64,000 nt of DNA, taken from assembly GCA_019420905.1 (NCBI GenBank), contig JAHZGH010000014.1, positions 124,001 to 188,000 of the forward strand, in the 5' to 3' direction. Below the pieces are notes generated by a model. That model did not search any database, was not told where the DNA came from, and was given only the letters and a program-made list of their open reading frames with translations. Every line of letters starts with the position of its first letter. The first letter of the stretch is position 1. This stretch comes from Succinivibrionaceae bacterium. GTDB lineage: Bacteria > Pseudomonadota > Gammaproteobacteria > Enterobacterales > Succinivibrionaceae. Positions 45,800-55,303 of the stretch are shown piece after piece. A program made the translations under genes and the position numbers.

Positions 45800-47089
45800 A
45801 TGAAAGCTAAACTTCAAGATCGAAAGATTCTCTTAGGTGTAAGTGGCGGTATTGCCGCCTATAAAGCTTGTACATTATGTCGCTTATTAGTGAAGCACGG
45901 GGCATCCGTACATGTGATCATGACCCCTTCTGCAACTAAATTAGTGGGAAAGACAACATTTGAAGCACTTTCAGGACATCCTGTCGGCGTAGATATCTTT
46001 TCTGAAGCTAACCGTATTTCTCACATCAGTCTTGCACGTGATGCCGATCTAATGGTTATAGCCCCAGCAACAGCTAACACTATTGCAAAAATCACCTCAG
46101 GAATGGCTGATAATCTTCTCTCAGCAACATTCTTAGCTGCAACATGTCCAGTATTAGTTGCACCTGCTATGAATGTAAACATGTATCGTAATAAGGCAAC
46201 TCAAGCTAATCTTAAAACCTTAAAAGATCGCGGTATATATGTAATTAATCCAGGAATAGGTGAGCTCGCTTGCGGAGTTAGTGCAGAAGGCAGGCTTCCT
46301 GAACCTGAGGAAATTTGCGATGTTATTTGCTCAATTTTAAGTGATAGAATCGCTTTCAAAGAAGATCCTCTTCTACCTAAACCACAACCGCCTTTAGGTT
46401 TAACTCAGACTAAATTACTCCCTTCTGCTGATGGGGCTGGACTTAAAATTTTAATTACAGCTGGCCCAACCATAGAAGATTTAGATCCAGTACGCTTTAT
46501 ATCCAATAGAAGCTCTGGGAAAATGGGATATGCTCTTGCCGAGGCATGCAAAGCTACTGGAGCTGAGGTTACACTTATAAGTGGTCCTGTAAATCTTCCT
46601 ATACCAGCAGGAATAAAATGCATCAAGGTACGCTCAGCTCAGCAAATGCTTACTGCCGTGGATAGCGAAGTTGCAAGGCAAGATATTTTCATCGGAGCTG
46701 CAGCTGTTGCCGACTATAGAAGTGAACATATTGCTACCGATAAAATCAAAAAGCAAAATGATGTTGATAAATTATGTTTAACCCTCATCAAAAATCCAGA
46801 TATTATCGCTTCTGTGGGAATGCGCGAAATCAATCGCCCATTTACAGTAGGTTTTGCAGCAGAAACTTCTAATTTAGAGAAAAACGCTCAAGATAAACTT
46901 ATTCGCAAACATCTGGATTTAATTATTCTAAATAATGTAGCATCATCTAAGGTTGGTTTTGATAGTAATGACAATGAGGTTACTGTATTTGATAAAGATG
47001 GAAAAATTGCTTATTTTGCAAAAGAAGCTAAATCTGTTATTGCTCAGCGCTTAGTAAGCTTAATTATAAAAATCTATAAACATCTTTAG
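45800..47089 (+). CDS. coaBC: bifunctional phosphopantothenoylcysteine decarboxylase / phosphopantothenate--cysteine ligase
   Basis: Two consecutive steps of coenzyme A synthesis. The N-terminal CoaC flavoprotein domain shows GVSGGIAAYKAC, catalytic-histidine context NRISHISLARDADL, and PAMNVNMYRN. The C-terminal CoaB domain shows ITAGPTIEDLDPVRFISNRSS-type ligase motif (written here in part: AGPTIEDLDPVRFI), AAVADYR, KIKKQ and VGFAAET. I chose ATG 45800 because AAGGAG lies 7 bases upstream; an ATG at 45779 is in frame but the Shine-Dalgarno lies within its coding region. The length is 429 residues. dut follows, as in E. coli. Confidence 0.97.
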   Translation: MKAKLQDRKILLGVSGGIAAYKACTLCRLLVKHGASVHVIMTPSATKLVGKTTFEALSGHPVGVDIFSEANRISHISLARDADLMVIAPATANTIAKITSGMADNLLSATFLAATCPVLVAPAMNVNMYRNKATQANLKTLKDRGIYVINPGIGELACGVSAEGRLPEPEEICDVICSILSDRIAFKEDPLLPKPQPPLGLTQTKLLPSADGAGLKILITAGPTIEDLDPVRFISNRSSGKMGYALAEACKATGAEVTLISGPVNLPIPAGIKCIKVRSAQQMLTAVDSEVARQDIFIGAAAVADYRSEHIATDKIKKQNDVDKLCLTLIKNPDIIASVGMREINRPFTVGFAAETSNLEKNAQDKLIRKHLDLIILNNVASSKVGFDSNDNEVTVFDKDGKIAYFAKEAKSVIAQRLVSLIIKIYKHL

Positions 47090-47101
47090 ATGAGGTATAA
47101 G

Positions 47102-47554
47102 ATGTTAAATGTGCAACTTAAAATCCTTGATCCTCGTTTAGGTACCAAATTTCCATTACCAGACTATGAAACTGTACAAGCTGCAGGCATGGATTTACGA
47201 GCTATGGAAAAAGAGGACTTCATTCTAAACCCAGGAGAGGTTCGTATGGTACAAGCTGGTTTTGCTATGCATATTGGTGATAGTAATGTCTGTGCTGTCA
47301 TTGTTCCTAGATCAGGATTAGGATTTAAACATGGCATTGTTCTTAGCAATTTGACCGGTATTATTGATGCTGACTATCAAGGACCTCTCATGATGCCTTT
47401 ATGGAATCACAGCAATAATCCATTTGAAATTCACGTTGGTGACAGAGTTGCACAAATGTTGTTTATGCCTATAATTAGGGCCAATTTTGAGCTAGTAGAT
47501 GATTTTAAACCAACCGAACGCGGTACTAAAGGATTTGGCTCTACAGGAGTTTAA
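47102..47554 (+). CDS. dut: deoxyuridine 5'-triphosphate nucleotidohydrolase (dUTPase)
   Basis: Trimeric dUTPase that keeps uracil out of DNA. All five motifs are present: AGMDLRA (1), PRSGLGFKHG (2), GIIDADYQGPLMM (3), GDRVAQMLFMPI (4) and RGTKGFGSTG (5). Start ATG 47102 gives 150 residues, like the E. coli 151, with GAGG 6 bases upstream; an ATG at 47090 immediately after the coaBC stop is in frame but lies before the Shine-Dalgarno. slmA, next in enterics, is absent. Confidence 0.97.
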   Translation: MLNVQLKILDPRLGTKFPLPDYETVQAAGMDLRAMEKEDFILNPGEVRMVQAGFAMHIGDSNVCAVIVPRSGLGFKHGIVLSNLTGIIDADYQGPLMMPLWNHSNNPFEIHVGDRVAQMLFMPIIRANFELVDDFKPTERGTKGFGSTGV

Positions 47555-47570
47555 TAAAAAATATTTATAG

Positions 47571-47589
47571 CGGCTATTTTAAATAGCCG
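47571..47589 (+). terminator. hairpin after dut, weak terminator candidate
   Basis: An 8-bp stem (CGGCTATT / AATAGCCG) with a 3-base loop sits 16 bases after the dut stop. The following TTATGCCAAAATTAC lacks a real U-tract, so termination efficiency is doubtful. Confidence 0.45.
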
Positions 47590-47723
47590 TTATGCCAAAA
47601 TTACTTCTAAATCAATTTAATATAACATTTATAACAAAAGATCTTCATATATTTAAAATATTCTATTATTTCTTTACAAGACATATCCTTATCCGACTTT
47701 ATTGATAATATACATACTTATAT

Positions 47724-47749
47724 AAAAAAGGCTGATCATATGATCAGCC
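47724..47749 (-). terminator. intrinsic terminator after argH
   Basis: A 9-bp perfect stem (GGCTGATCA / TGATCAGCC) is followed on the minus strand by TTTTTT. It begins 19 bases beyond the argH stop. Confidence 0.85.
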
Positions 47750-47768
47750 CTTTATGATCATTTAATAA

Positions 47769-49148
47769 TTATCTTGAAGCTAAACGCTCATTCCATATTG
47801 CTAATTCAGCTGCTGTTTGTGCTGGAGCTGTACCGCCTTTTATATTACGTCTAGCAATAATATTCTCAAGCTGTAAGCAAGGATATACATCATCAGAAAT
47901 TACATTACTGAATTTTTTAAATTCCTCTACAGACATATCCTCTAACGGCTTTTGCATAGAAATTGCATAAAGAACAGCTCTTCCTACGATAGAATGTGCC
48001 TCTCTAAAAGGAATACCTTTTGAAACTAAATAATCTGCAAGCTCAGTAGCATTAGAATATCCGCCTTTAGCTGCATTTTCTGCAACCTTAACATTAAGTT
48101 TAATGCCTTCAAATACTAAAGAAGCCATATACAAACTGTCTTCCCATGTATCCATAGCATCAAATAAACGTTCCTTATCTTCCTGTAAATCCTTATCATA
48201 GGCTAAAGGCAAAGCTTTACAGGTAACTAACATACCTGTTAATGCAGCGACGACACGACCACATTTTCCGCGGATAAGCTCTAAAGCATCAGGGTTCTTT
48301 TTTTGAGGCATCAAAGAAGAACCTGAGGTAACCTTATCAGAAAGTTCTACAAAATGGGCCTCTCCGCTATTATAAATAATTAAATCTTCAGCTAATCGAG
48401 ATAAATGCACCATAGAAATAGAGGCATCTGATAATAACTCCATAACATAATCACGATCTGACACAGCATCTAAACTATTTGCTGTAGCTTCTTTAAAGCC
48501 TAGAGCTAACGCTAATTTATCACGATCAATATTATATGCTGTACCTGCTAAGGCGGCCGAGCCTAAAGGACTAGTACGTAATAAATCTAAAGTGTTACCT
48601 AATCGCTGATAATCACGCTCAAACATATTTACATAAGCTAAAATCCAATGGCTAAATGTCACAGGCTGAGCTCTCTGTAAATGAGTATAGCCAGGAAATA
48701 AAGCTCCTTGATTTTCTCCTGCAACTTTTACTAATTCTTTCTGTAAATGAACCAAAGCCTCGCGAACTCGCTCGCAAGCTTTCAAGCACCAAAGTTTAAG
48801 ATCTAAAGCTACCTGATCGTTACGGCTACGTCCTGTATGCAACTTTTTACCTAAAGACCCAACCTTTTCTATTAAGCGTCGTTCAACATAAGAATGGATA
48901 TCTTCATCCCCAGCCGCAGCAATAGAATGAAGATTTGGACTTACCTCGTCATGTAATTCCTGTAAAGCCTTCTTTAAATTTTCACACTCACTTACAGTTA
49001 AAACACCAGCCTCACAAATAGCATCTGCCCAACAAATAGAGCCCTCTATATCTTCTAAGGCTAAGCGATAATCAAATTTTAAAGAATCGTTATAATCCTT
49101 AAAGCGCTGATCTGGTCCTTCAGTAAATCTTCCGCCCCATAAAGCCAT
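47769..49148 (-). CDS. argH: argininosuccinate lyase
   Basis: Splits argininosuccinate into arginine and fumarate, the last arginine step. The fumarase/aspartase superfamily signature [12 protein letters not shown] is present, with [14 protein letters not shown] and [16 protein letters not shown] chose ATG 49148 (MALWGGRF), preceded by GAGGT; a GTG at 49154 is in frame. The length is 459 residues. It is third in the minus-strand series argF, argG, argH, but separated from argG by 247 bases that include a terminator. Confidence 0.97.
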   Translation of the reverse strand: MALWGGRFTEGPDQRFKDYNDSLKFDYRLALEDIEGSICWADAICEAGVLTVSECENLKKALQELHDEVSPNLHSIAAAGDEDIHSYVERRLIEKVGSLGKKLHTGRSRNDQVALDLKLWCLKACERVREALVHLQKELVKVAGENQGALFPGYTHLQRAQPVTFSHWILAYVNMFERDYQRLGNTLDLLRTSPLGSAALAGTAYNIDRDKLALALGFKEATANSLDAVSDRDYVMELLSDASISMVHLSRLAEDLIIYNSGEAHFVELSDKVTSGSSLMPQKKNPDALELIRGKCGRVVAALTGMLVTCKALPLAYDKDLQEDKERLFDAMDTWEDSLYMASLVFEGIKLNVKVAENAAKGGYSNATELADYLVSKGIPFREAHSIVGRAVLYAISMQKPLEDMSVEEFKKFSNVISDDVYPCLQLENIIARRNIKGGTAPAQTAAELAIWNERLASR

Positions 49149-49339
49149 AAACACCTCACGAATTTAAACAATTTATAGATTCCAATCTATCTAATCCATA
49201 AATTTGCTTTAAACAAACCTTTATATAAATGCCTATCTTCTCTTATTATACACAGAAAGCAGTTACTCTTAATTTACTGTAAAAAGCATTGCATAATAGA
49301 TCTAGGCAACTGCAGACTATTTATTAATAATAATATGAT

Positions 49340-49374
49340 CAAAAAAACGGTCCTAAGCATAAAGCCTAGAACCG
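49340..49374 (-). terminator. terminator between argG and argH
   Basis: On the minus strand a 12-base stem with two G-U pairs (ACGGTTCTAGGC / GCTTAGGACCGT) encloses TTTAT and is followed by TTTTTT. It lies 22 bases past the argG stop, so argH probably relies on read-through or its own promoter in the AT-rich sequence 49149-49339, where I could not identify one with confidence. Confidence 0.8.
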
Positions 49375-49395
49375 TCTTATTTTACTTAATCTATA

Positions 49396-50628
49396 TTAGT
49401 GCTTTTGCTTCTTATCGTTAATAGCTCTAATACGGCTAGGTAAAGAGTATAAACGGATAAAGCCTTCAGCGTCAGCCTGAGAATAAACATCATCTGCACC
49501 AAAGGTTACAAAGTCAAAATTGAACAGAGAATTCGGAGAATCCTTCTGGATAATATCAATATTACCCTTGTAAAGCTTAACCACTACCTTACCATTTAAA
49601 TCCTGAGCTAAATTATCTGCAGCAGCTAAAAGAACTTCACGCAAACGAGTAAACCAGCGACCATCATAAACTAATTGAGCAAATTCAATAGCTAAATGCT
49701 CACGGAATACACGAACAGACTTATCCTCTACTAACTGCTCAATCGCACGTAAAGCCTTCCAAATGATGGTACCGCCCGGGGTTTCATAGCAGCCACGAGA
49801 TTTCATACCTACTAAACGATTTTCTGTAATATCAATACGACCAACACCATGACGTGCACCAATAGTGTTTAAGGTATCGATAATCTTAAAAGGAGTCATT
49901 GCCTCTCCATTGATAGCAGTAACAATGCCTTTTTCAATGGTTAACTCAAAAGTTTCCGGAGTATCTGGGGCCTTCTCTGGATCTGTAGTCCACACCCAAA
50001 CATTCTCAGAAGGAGCATTCCAAGTATTCTCTAACTCACCGCCTTCAGTAGAAATATGTAAGCAGTTAGCGTCACGGCTGTAAATTTTCTTTAAGGTAGC
50101 CTTACAAGGAATATTACGAGCCTCCAGATAAGCTAATAATTCTTCGCGAGACTGCATATTCCAAATACGCCAAGGAGCAATAACGTCTAATTGCGGAGCT
50201 AATGCTGCAACAGCACTTTCAAAACGAACCTGATCATTACCCTTGCCTGTAGCTCCATGAGCAATTGCATCAGCACCCTCAGCTAACGCACATTCAACCA
50301 TAGCTTTAGCAATTACAGGTCTTGCAATAGCTGTACCTAAAAGGTATTCACCCTCATAGATAGCGCCTGTTTTCATAGCCTCAAATACATAATCACGGAC
50401 AAATTCTTCTCTTAAATCCTTAACAATGCACTTGCTAGCACCTGACTGAATGGCTTTCTGCTCAATGCCGTCTAAATCTTCTCGTTCCTGTCCGACATCA
50501 GCTACAAAACAAATAACCTCACAGTCGCCATAATTCTCTTTTAACCACGGTACAATGGTAGAAGTATCCAAACCACCTGAATATGCTAAGACTACTTTCT
50601 TATAGTGCTTGTTCTCGTGTTTTAACAT
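49396..50628 (-). CDS. argG: argininosuccinate synthase
   Basis: ATP-dependent joining of citrulline and aspartate. The N-terminal P-loop-like motif is [18 protein letters not shown], and [14 protein letters not shown] and [13 protein letters not shown] are diagnostic. At 410 residues it is the widespread short form rather than the 447-residue E. coli form, which sits apart in the family. GAGGAA precedes the ATG. Codon use is more selected than that of argH. It is 26 bases downstream of argF. Confidence 0.97.
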   Translation of the reverse strand: MLKHENKHYKKVVLAYSGGLDTSTIVPWLKENYGDCEVICFVADVGQEREDLDGIEQKAIQSGASKCIVKDLREEFVRDYVFEAMKTGAIYEGEYLLGTAIARPVIAKAMVECALAEGADAIAHGATGKGNDQVRFESAVAALAPQLDVIAPWRIWNMQSREELLAYLEARNIPCKATLKKIYSRDANCLHISTEGGELENTWNAPSENVWVWTTDPEKAPDTPETFELTIEKGIVTAINGEAMTPFKIIDTLNTIGARHGVGRIDITENRLVGMKSRGCYETPGGTIIWKALRAIEQLVEDKSVRVFREHLAIEFAQLVYDGRWFTRLREVLLAAADNLAQDLNGKVVVKLYKGNIDIIQKDSPNSLFNFDFVTFGADDVYSQADAEGFIRLYSLPSRIRAINDKKQKH

Positions 50629-50654
50629 GTTTTTATATTCCTCAAGAATAAAAC

Positions 50655-51557
50655 TTAAATAAGTTTAGAAAGTACTGCCATGTGAATATGTAAGCGGTTC
50701 TCAGCCTCATCAAAAACGACTGACTTATCGCCATCCATAACTTCATCAGTAATTTCATAATTGCGATGAGCTGGCAGACAATGTAAAACAATCTGCGCAC
50801 CAGATCTATCTACAAGGTTTTGGTTGATTTGATAAGGCATATACTTCTTCTTAACAGCATCAAGAGGAGTATTATCACCCATAGATACCCAAGTATCAGT
50901 ATAAACGACATCCATATTATTTATATTTTCAATATCGTTTCTTACCTCAAGCTTGCAACCATTCTTAGAAGCAATTTCACTAGCTTTAGAAAAAACCTGA
51001 ACATCTGGACCACAGCCTTGTGGGCAGAAGCAACTGACATTAACTCCTAAAATAGAACCCGCTACTAATAAGGAATTAGTAACGTTATTGCCATCACCAA
51101 CATATGCTAAATTAACGCCCTTTAATTTACCTAGATGCTCTCTAACTGTCATATAATCAGCCATAGCCTGAGCCGGATGATATAGATCTGACAGAGCATT
51201 TATTACAGGAACGTTACCATATTGGGCTAATTGTTCTAAAGTATTCTGAGAATAAACTCGACCGACTAAACAATCAACCCAACGGCATAAATTGCGCGCA
51301 TAATCTCCAATGGTCTCTCGTTTGCCTAACTCACCATTTTGCAGATCTAAATATACGCCGTGCCCGCCTAAACGGTAAAAAGCTAACTCAAAGGTGGTCC
51401 TGGTTCTTAAAGAAGGCTTCTCAAACATGATTGCTCCGCTACGGCCTTTAAGAACCTCTCTATACTTAGCCGGTTCTTTCTTCATGGCTGTTGCAGTATC
51501 AATAATATCGAGATATTCATCCTGGCTAAATTCAAAGCCGGTTAAAAGATGACGCAT
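50655..51557 (-). CDS. argF: ornithine carbamoyltransferase
   Basis: Forms citrulline from ornithine and carbamoyl phosphate. The carbamoyl-phosphate site is [13 protein letters not shown], a leucine variant of the usual STRTR loop seen in some ornithine enzymes. [17 protein letters not shown] and the ornithine-binding HCLPAHR confirm the family. The length of 300 residues is at the short end. GGAG precedes the ATG by 7 bases. It begins the argF-argG(-argH) series. No clear ArgR box (TGAAT-ATTCA type) was found upstream. Confidence 0.93.
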   Translation of the reverse strand: MRHLLTGFEFSQDEYLDIIDTATAMKKEPAKYREVLKGRSGAIMFEKPSLRTRTTFELAFYRLGGHGVYLDLQNGELGKRETIGDYARNLCRWVDCLVGRVYSQNTLEQLAQYGNVPVINALSDLYHPAQAMADYMTVREHLGKLKGVNLAYVGDGNNVTNSLLVAGSILGVNVSCFCPQGCGPDVQVFSKASEIASKNGCKLEVRNDIENINNMDVVYTDTWVSMGDNTPLDAVKKKYMPYQINQNLVDRSGAQIVLHCLPAHRNYEITDEVMDGDKSVVFDEAENRLHIHMAVLSKLI

Positions 51558-51657
51558 AAGCTATCTCCGTAATTCTATGCATCGAATAAATGATTATAAT
51601 GACATTTTATGTTGTTTTTATCTAGATCTTGCTATCTTATCAAAAACAACGAGTATA

Positions 51658-51682
51658 CGGATCATAAATAAAATTTGATCCG
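51658..51682 (-). terminator. hairpin after nudE, weak terminator candidate
   Basis: A 7-bp stem (CGGATCA / TGATCCG) with an 11-base AT loop lies 15 bases past the nudE stop on the minus strand. The trailing sequence has only a delayed T run (GTTGTTTTT), so it is a weak candidate. Confidence 0.4.
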
Positions 51683-51696
51683 CTTAAGTGCAAAAA

Positions 51697-52266
51697 CTAT
51701 AAAAAGCCCAAACGTCTCAAAGCTAAAGTTAGACAAGCAATAGATCTTGATTCAGTTAAAGCCGAATCTTTATCAAAAATTAAATCTAAAGCTTCTTTTG
51801 GAGTAACCTTTATAATTTGAATTGGCTCAGGTTCATCACCAGAAAAAATTTGATGCTTAACTAAATTTGTACATAAAAAAGTATGCATTTTTAAAGAGAG
51901 CATGCCAGGTGCAACCGTCATTTCATTTTTTAAAGGCTCAATTTTCTGCGCACTGTAACCAATTTCCTCTTGCAGCTCACGATTACAAGCATCTATAGGA
52001 CTTTCCCCAAAATCAATTTTTCCTTTTACAAAACCTAATTCATAACGTTCAAAGCCACAAGCATACTCTGAAGTCATAAAAAAATGAGAACCATCAAAAG
52101 GTACGGCTAATATTGCCCCATTTCCTCCAGATAAACGCTCATAAGTTCTCTTTTCATGATTTGAAAATTCCAGGTCAAGCTGTTCTACCGTAAAATATAA
52201 AGAAACCTTGCGCTTATTATGATTTATGATCTTGGGCTTTTGAGCTAAAAGTGCTGACAAGTCCAT
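51697..52266 (-). CDS. nudE: ADP compounds hydrolase NudE (Nudix)
   Basis: Nudix enzyme acting on ADP-ribose, NADH and diadenosine polyphosphates in E. coli. The Nudix box spans residues 82-104 (G-x5-E-x7-R-E-L-x-E-E-I-G-Y) with the catalytic RELQEE. EYACGFERYELGFVKG upstream and SGDEPEPIQII downstream follow NudE. The N-terminal LDLEFSNHEKRTYERL strand pair is also NudE-like. The length of 189 residues is normal. GGAG lies 4-7 bases before the ATG. It stands alone between argF and a 436-base intergenic region. Confidence 0.92.
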   Translation of the reverse strand: MDLSALLAQKPKIINHNKRKVSLYFTVEQLDLEFSNHEKRTYERLSGGNGAILAVPFDGSHFFMTSEYACGFERYELGFVKGKIDFGESPIDACNRELQEEIGYSAQKIEPLKNEMTVAPGMLSLKMHTFLCTNLVKHQIFSGDEPEPIQIIKVTPKEALDLIFDKDSALTESRSIACLTLALRRLGFL

Positions 52267-52702
52267 ACAAAACTCTCCTTAGAGTGGCTAAAGATTGTCT
52301 TTTAAGGAACATCCAAATAAATATTTCTCTTTTTCTAGTATTTATTCTAGAGAATCATCGCTACTCAATTACAATATTACCATTACAAACTAAAACTTAA
52401 GGATAATACAAATTATCCTCCCAAATTAATTAACAATATATGTAATAAAATAAATTATTTATTCACTATCCCTTATTTATTTGCCACCTTTTATTTTTCT
52501 CTGTTTTATTATTCAGATATAGTTATAACTTAACTACTCCCTTATATTCTACTTCCTATTAAATATAACCATGTTAAAAACATAATAAAGTTTATTGAAT
52601 TAAACTTTATTATTTACATAAACATCCAAAACTATCCTTAACCATGTAAAATTATGCCCTGAAATAAAAACTAGCTAATCTTTCTTTTTGAGGTAAAAAC
52701 TA
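52267..52702. other. 436-base AT-rich divergent intergenic region
   Basis: Lies between the divergent genes nudE and hslR. No reading frame looks coding. It holds a 32-base perfect dyad at 52582-52613 and a possible hslR promoter block at 52647-52664. The rest is featureless A/T-rich sequence. Confidence 0.6.
52582..52613. repeat. 13-bp perfect inverted repeat upstream of hslR
   Basis: Arms ATAATAAAGTTTA and TAAACTTTATTAT are exact complements with a TTGAAT spacer. It is about 90 bases before the hslR start. The lack of G/C makes a terminator unlikely; a regulator-binding operator is more plausible. Confidence 0.6.
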
Positions 52703-53098
52703 GTGAACGAAAAAGAAAAAAACGTACGCTTAGACAAATGGCTTTGGGCAGCACGTTTTTACAAAACAAGATCTATAGCACGCACTATGATAGAAGGTGG
52801 CAAAGTTGATTATAATGGTGTACGAGCTAAACCATCTCATACTGTAGAAATAGGCGCTAAGATCAAATTACTTCAAGGAAATATACGCAAGGAAGTAAAA
52901 GTTTTAAGCATAAGTGATATACGTGGTCCTGCAAGTGTTGCACAGCTTTTATACCAAGAAACAGAAGAAAGCATGACTCAAAGGATCAAAATGCAGGAAC
53001 AATTAAAATTAAATTCTCTATTAGCACCGCATCCTAATAATCGCCCGAACAAAAAAGAAAGACGAGAATTATTGGAGATTAAATATGGAAGAAATTAA
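52703..53098 (+). CDS. hslR: ribosome-associated heat shock protein 15 (Hsp15)
   Basis: An S4-domain RNA-binding protein that recycles 50S subunits carrying nascent chains after heat stress. RLDKWLWAARFYKTRSIART is the S4/Hsp15 signature and GPASVAQLLYQET the following block; the C-terminus is basic (NKKERRELLEIKYGRN). It starts with GTG at 52703, GAGGT upstream. It overlaps hslO by 14 bases, the conserved enteric pairing. A possible promoter (TAAAAT at 52647-52652) shares an 18-base block with the def upstream region. Confidence 0.95.
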   Translation: MNEKEKNVRLDKWLWAARFYKTRSIARTMIEGGKVDYNGVRAKPSHTVEIGAKIKLLQGNIRKEVKVLSISDIRGPASVAQLLYQETEESMTQRIKMQEQLKLNSLLAPHPNNRPNKKERRELLEIKYGRN

Positions 53099-53966
53099 CT
53101 CTAACAAATTAGATGAAGTTTTACGCTTTTTATTTGACAACCATGGCGTTCGTGGTGAAATTGTCAGCTTAAATAAAGCTTGCGCAGATCTTATACATGA
53201 AGATTATGCTCCCTGTATTAAATCTACTATGATGGAGTTAGCTGCTGCGGCAATACTTTTTGCAGCAACCTTAAAAGATGGTTCTGAAGTTATGTTGCAG
53301 CTTCAGGGTGGAAAAAATGCTCCTCTTAAATACGCTTTAGTAAATGTTCGTGATGATTTAAGCTTTTACGGCTCTGCTAAAATAAAAGAAAATTCTAACA
53401 TTGATGAACATTCATCTTTTAAAGCTCTAGTTGGAGATGATGGTATTTTAGCTCTATCTGTATTCCCCGTAAGCGGAGAAAAATGGCAAGGAATTGTGGC
53501 TATTGATAGCGAAAGTGTTTGTGCAACTTTAGAAAACTATTTTAAAAACTCTCAACAACTGCCAAGTAAATTCTTTATTCATTCAGATCCTCAAAGTTTA
53601 AAATGCTCCGGCCTGATGCTACAAATTATTCCCGAAATAAAAAATAACGTTGAAAGTTTAGAGCATTTGTCTATCTTAAGCTCAACTTTAACAACAAATG
53701 AAAGTTTAAAGCTTAGCAATAAAGAAATCCTAAGTAGACTTTTTGCTCATGAGGAAATTCGAATTTTCCCTGAACATCAAGTTGCTTTTAAATGTATCTG
53801 CTCTAAAGATCGTTGTCTTAATTCCTTAATGAGCTTGAGACACGATGAATTAAAAGAAATAGCCTCTGACCCTAAAGGTATAGATATGACTTGCCAACAT
53901 TGTGGCAATAGTTATCATTTTAGTCATGACGAATTACAAAAATTATTCTTACAGGTCAATCAATAA
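53085..53966 (+). CDS. hslO: redox-regulated molecular chaperone Hsp33
   Basis: Holdase chaperone switched on by oxidation of a C-terminal zinc centre. The four zinc cysteines are present as CICS and CQHC, near residues 236-272. The N-terminal substrate-binding part contains AAAILFAATLKDGSEVMLQL. The length is 293 residues, like E. coli. It follows hslR with an overlap and good Shine-Dalgarno (TTGGAGATT). The next gene starts directly at its stop, so the transporter may be part of the same message. Confidence 0.96.
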   Translation: MEEINSNKLDEVLRFLFDNHGVRGEIVSLNKACADLIHEDYAPCIKSTMMELAAAAILFAATLKDGSEVMLQLQGGKNAPLKYALVNVRDDLSFYGSAKIKENSNIDEHSSFKALVGDDGILALSVFPVSGEKWQGIVAIDSESVCATLENYFKNSQQLPSKFFIHSDPQSLKCSGLMLQIIPEIKNNVESLEHLSILSSTLTTNESLKLSNKEILSRLFAHEEIRIFPEHQVAFKCICSKDRCLNSLMSLRHDELKEIASDPKGIDMTCQHCGNSYHFSHDELQKLFLQVNQ

Positions 53967-55157
53967 ATGACTTCTCAAAATATTGCTTCCGCCCCGCAAA
54001 GATCATGGACTAATGTAAATGTTATGGGCGTAGGTCATTTTATAAGTGACTTTTACTGTAATATACTGCCGCTGATTTTACCTATATTAGCAAGCCGCTT
54101 TGACTTTTCTTATACTCAATGCGGTACCTTATACATGATATTTCAAGTTGCAGCAAACTTTATTCAGCCTCCTGTAGGTTTACTTGCCGATCGCTATAAC
54201 ATAAATTACTTAATGCCTCTATCTATATTAGGTGGAGGAATTTTTGTTTGCTCTATTGGCATCATTGACAGCATATGGATGCTAGTTTTAATCATCTTTG
54301 TTTCTGGAATATGCGCTTCAGGATTTCATCCTATCGCAGGAGGTATTCTGCCTAAAGTTACTCCTAAAAATAAAGAAGTTTTAGCAACAAGTATTTTTAT
54401 TGTTGGTGGTAACATTGGCTTTGCTGTAGCCCCATATTGCGTAGCACGTTTTATTGACGCATATGATTATCAAAACCTATTATGGTTATCTATTCCGGCA
54501 ATTATTACTACTATTTTAATTTATTCTCGCAAACTTCATCATCCAACCTTATCTGAAAAGCCAAATGATATTTCCAGTATCAGATCTATTATTCACAATA
54601 AAGCTTTTGTTCAGTTTGTCTTTTCTATAGGCTGGAGATCTCTTTGTTACTGTACAATAATTGCATATTTACCATTATTCTTAACTGAAAAAGGATATAG
54701 CAGTACAGAAAGTGCACAAGCTTTATTTGCAATGTTATTTGGCACTGCCTTTGGAGGAATGGCAATTGGAGGATTATCTGCAAAATTAGGTCTCAAAAAA
54801 TTAATTTTGATAACCTATATCGTTACAATTTGCAGTGTTTCTATATTTTTATATTTATCTGATTTATCTTTAATATCATATATACTCTTATTTATAACTG
54901 GTGCAGGCCTATACGGCTCAACCCCGCCTGCTATTGTATGGTCACAGCGAGTCTTATCTAAAAGTGCTGCTTTTGCAACATCAATGATGTTAGGATTTAC
55001 TTTTGGAATCGGATATATTGTTTCTGTAGGTACAGGTATACTAGCTGACTTTTTTGGCTTACATAATGCCTTATGGCTAACTATGATTCCTGCTTTAATT
55101 CTGGCAATCCTCTTTATTGTCCCACTTAAAGAACCTAAACCTAATCATATTCTCTAA
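53967..55157 (+). CDS. MFS transporter of the fosmidomycin-resistance (Fsr) type
   Basis: A 396-residue major-facilitator protein with about 12 hydrophobic helices. It resembles E. coli Fsr: [19 protein letters not shown] near the N-terminus, [33 protein letters not shown] and [13 protein letters not shown]. Members export fosmidomycin and other compounds, but natural substrates are poorly known. The ATG begins one codon after the hslO stop (TAA-ATG), making it the third gene of an hslR-hslO run. Linkage to heat-shock chaperones is unusual and may be incidental. Confidence 0.82.
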   Translation: MTSQNIASAPQRSWTNVNVMGVGHFISDFYCNILPLILPILASRFDFSYTQCGTLYMIFQVAANFIQPPVGLLADRYNINYLMPLSILGGGIFVCSIGIIDSIWMLVLIIFVSGICASGFHPIAGGILPKVTPKNKEVLATSIFIVGGNIGFAVAPYCVARFIDAYDYQNLLWLSIPAIITTILIYSRKLHHPTLSEKPNDISSIRSIIHNKAFVQFVFSIGWRSLCYCTIIAYLPLFLTEKGYSSTESAQALFAMLFGTAFGGMAIGGLSAKLGLKKLILITYIVTICSVSIFLYLSDLSLISYILLFITGAGLYGSTPPAIVWSQRVLSKSAAFATSMMLGFTFGIGYIVSVGTGILADFFGLHNALWLTMIPALILAILFIVPLKEPKPNHIL

Positions 55158-55163
55158 TTTTAT

Positions 55164-55237
55164 GGGGGCTAGTTGCATTTATTTTTCATACACTGCAAAA
55201 TTACCCCCTAAACTTTAACATCCTTATTATAATAAGG
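55164..55237 (+). promoter_or_regulatory. two dyads upstream of pdxJ
   Basis: First, GGGGG (55164-55168) pairs with CCCCC (55204-55208) and the enclosed TTGCA (55173-55177) with TGCAA (55194-55198), a two-part hairpin 7 bases after the fsr-like stop. Second, CCTTATTATAATAAGG (55222-55237) is a perfect 16-base palindrome containing a TATAAT. The first may end the upstream message; the second could be an operator or part of the pdxJ promoter. Confidence 0.5.
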
Positions 55238-55270
55238 TGCAGTGTCTTAACTGTAGCTTTTGTTAATTCA

Positions 55271-55303
55271 AAGGAGACTTGCAGATTTATCTGCAATTTG
55301 CAT
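55271..55303 (+). promoter_or_regulatory. pdxJ ribosome-binding region with an internal hairpin
   Basis: A near-ideal AAGGAG (55271-55276) is 27 bases from the ATG at 55304, too far to act directly. Between them lies a perfect hairpin, TTGCAGAT-TT-ATCTGCAA (55279-55296). Folding it out leaves 9 bases between Shine-Dalgarno and ATG, a normal spacing. A TTG at 55298 is in frame and would be 3 bases from it in the folded form. Confidence 0.6.

Noticed and set aside
51558..51620. An ArgR operator upstream of argF
   Set aside because: The ATTC and GAAT half-sites present are in the wrong order or spacing for the TGAAT-ATTCA consensus.
53967..55157. A drug-resistance role for the Fsr-like transporter
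   Set aside because: Family similarity alone does not establish fosmidomycin export, and the gene sits in a chaperone operon with no resistance context.
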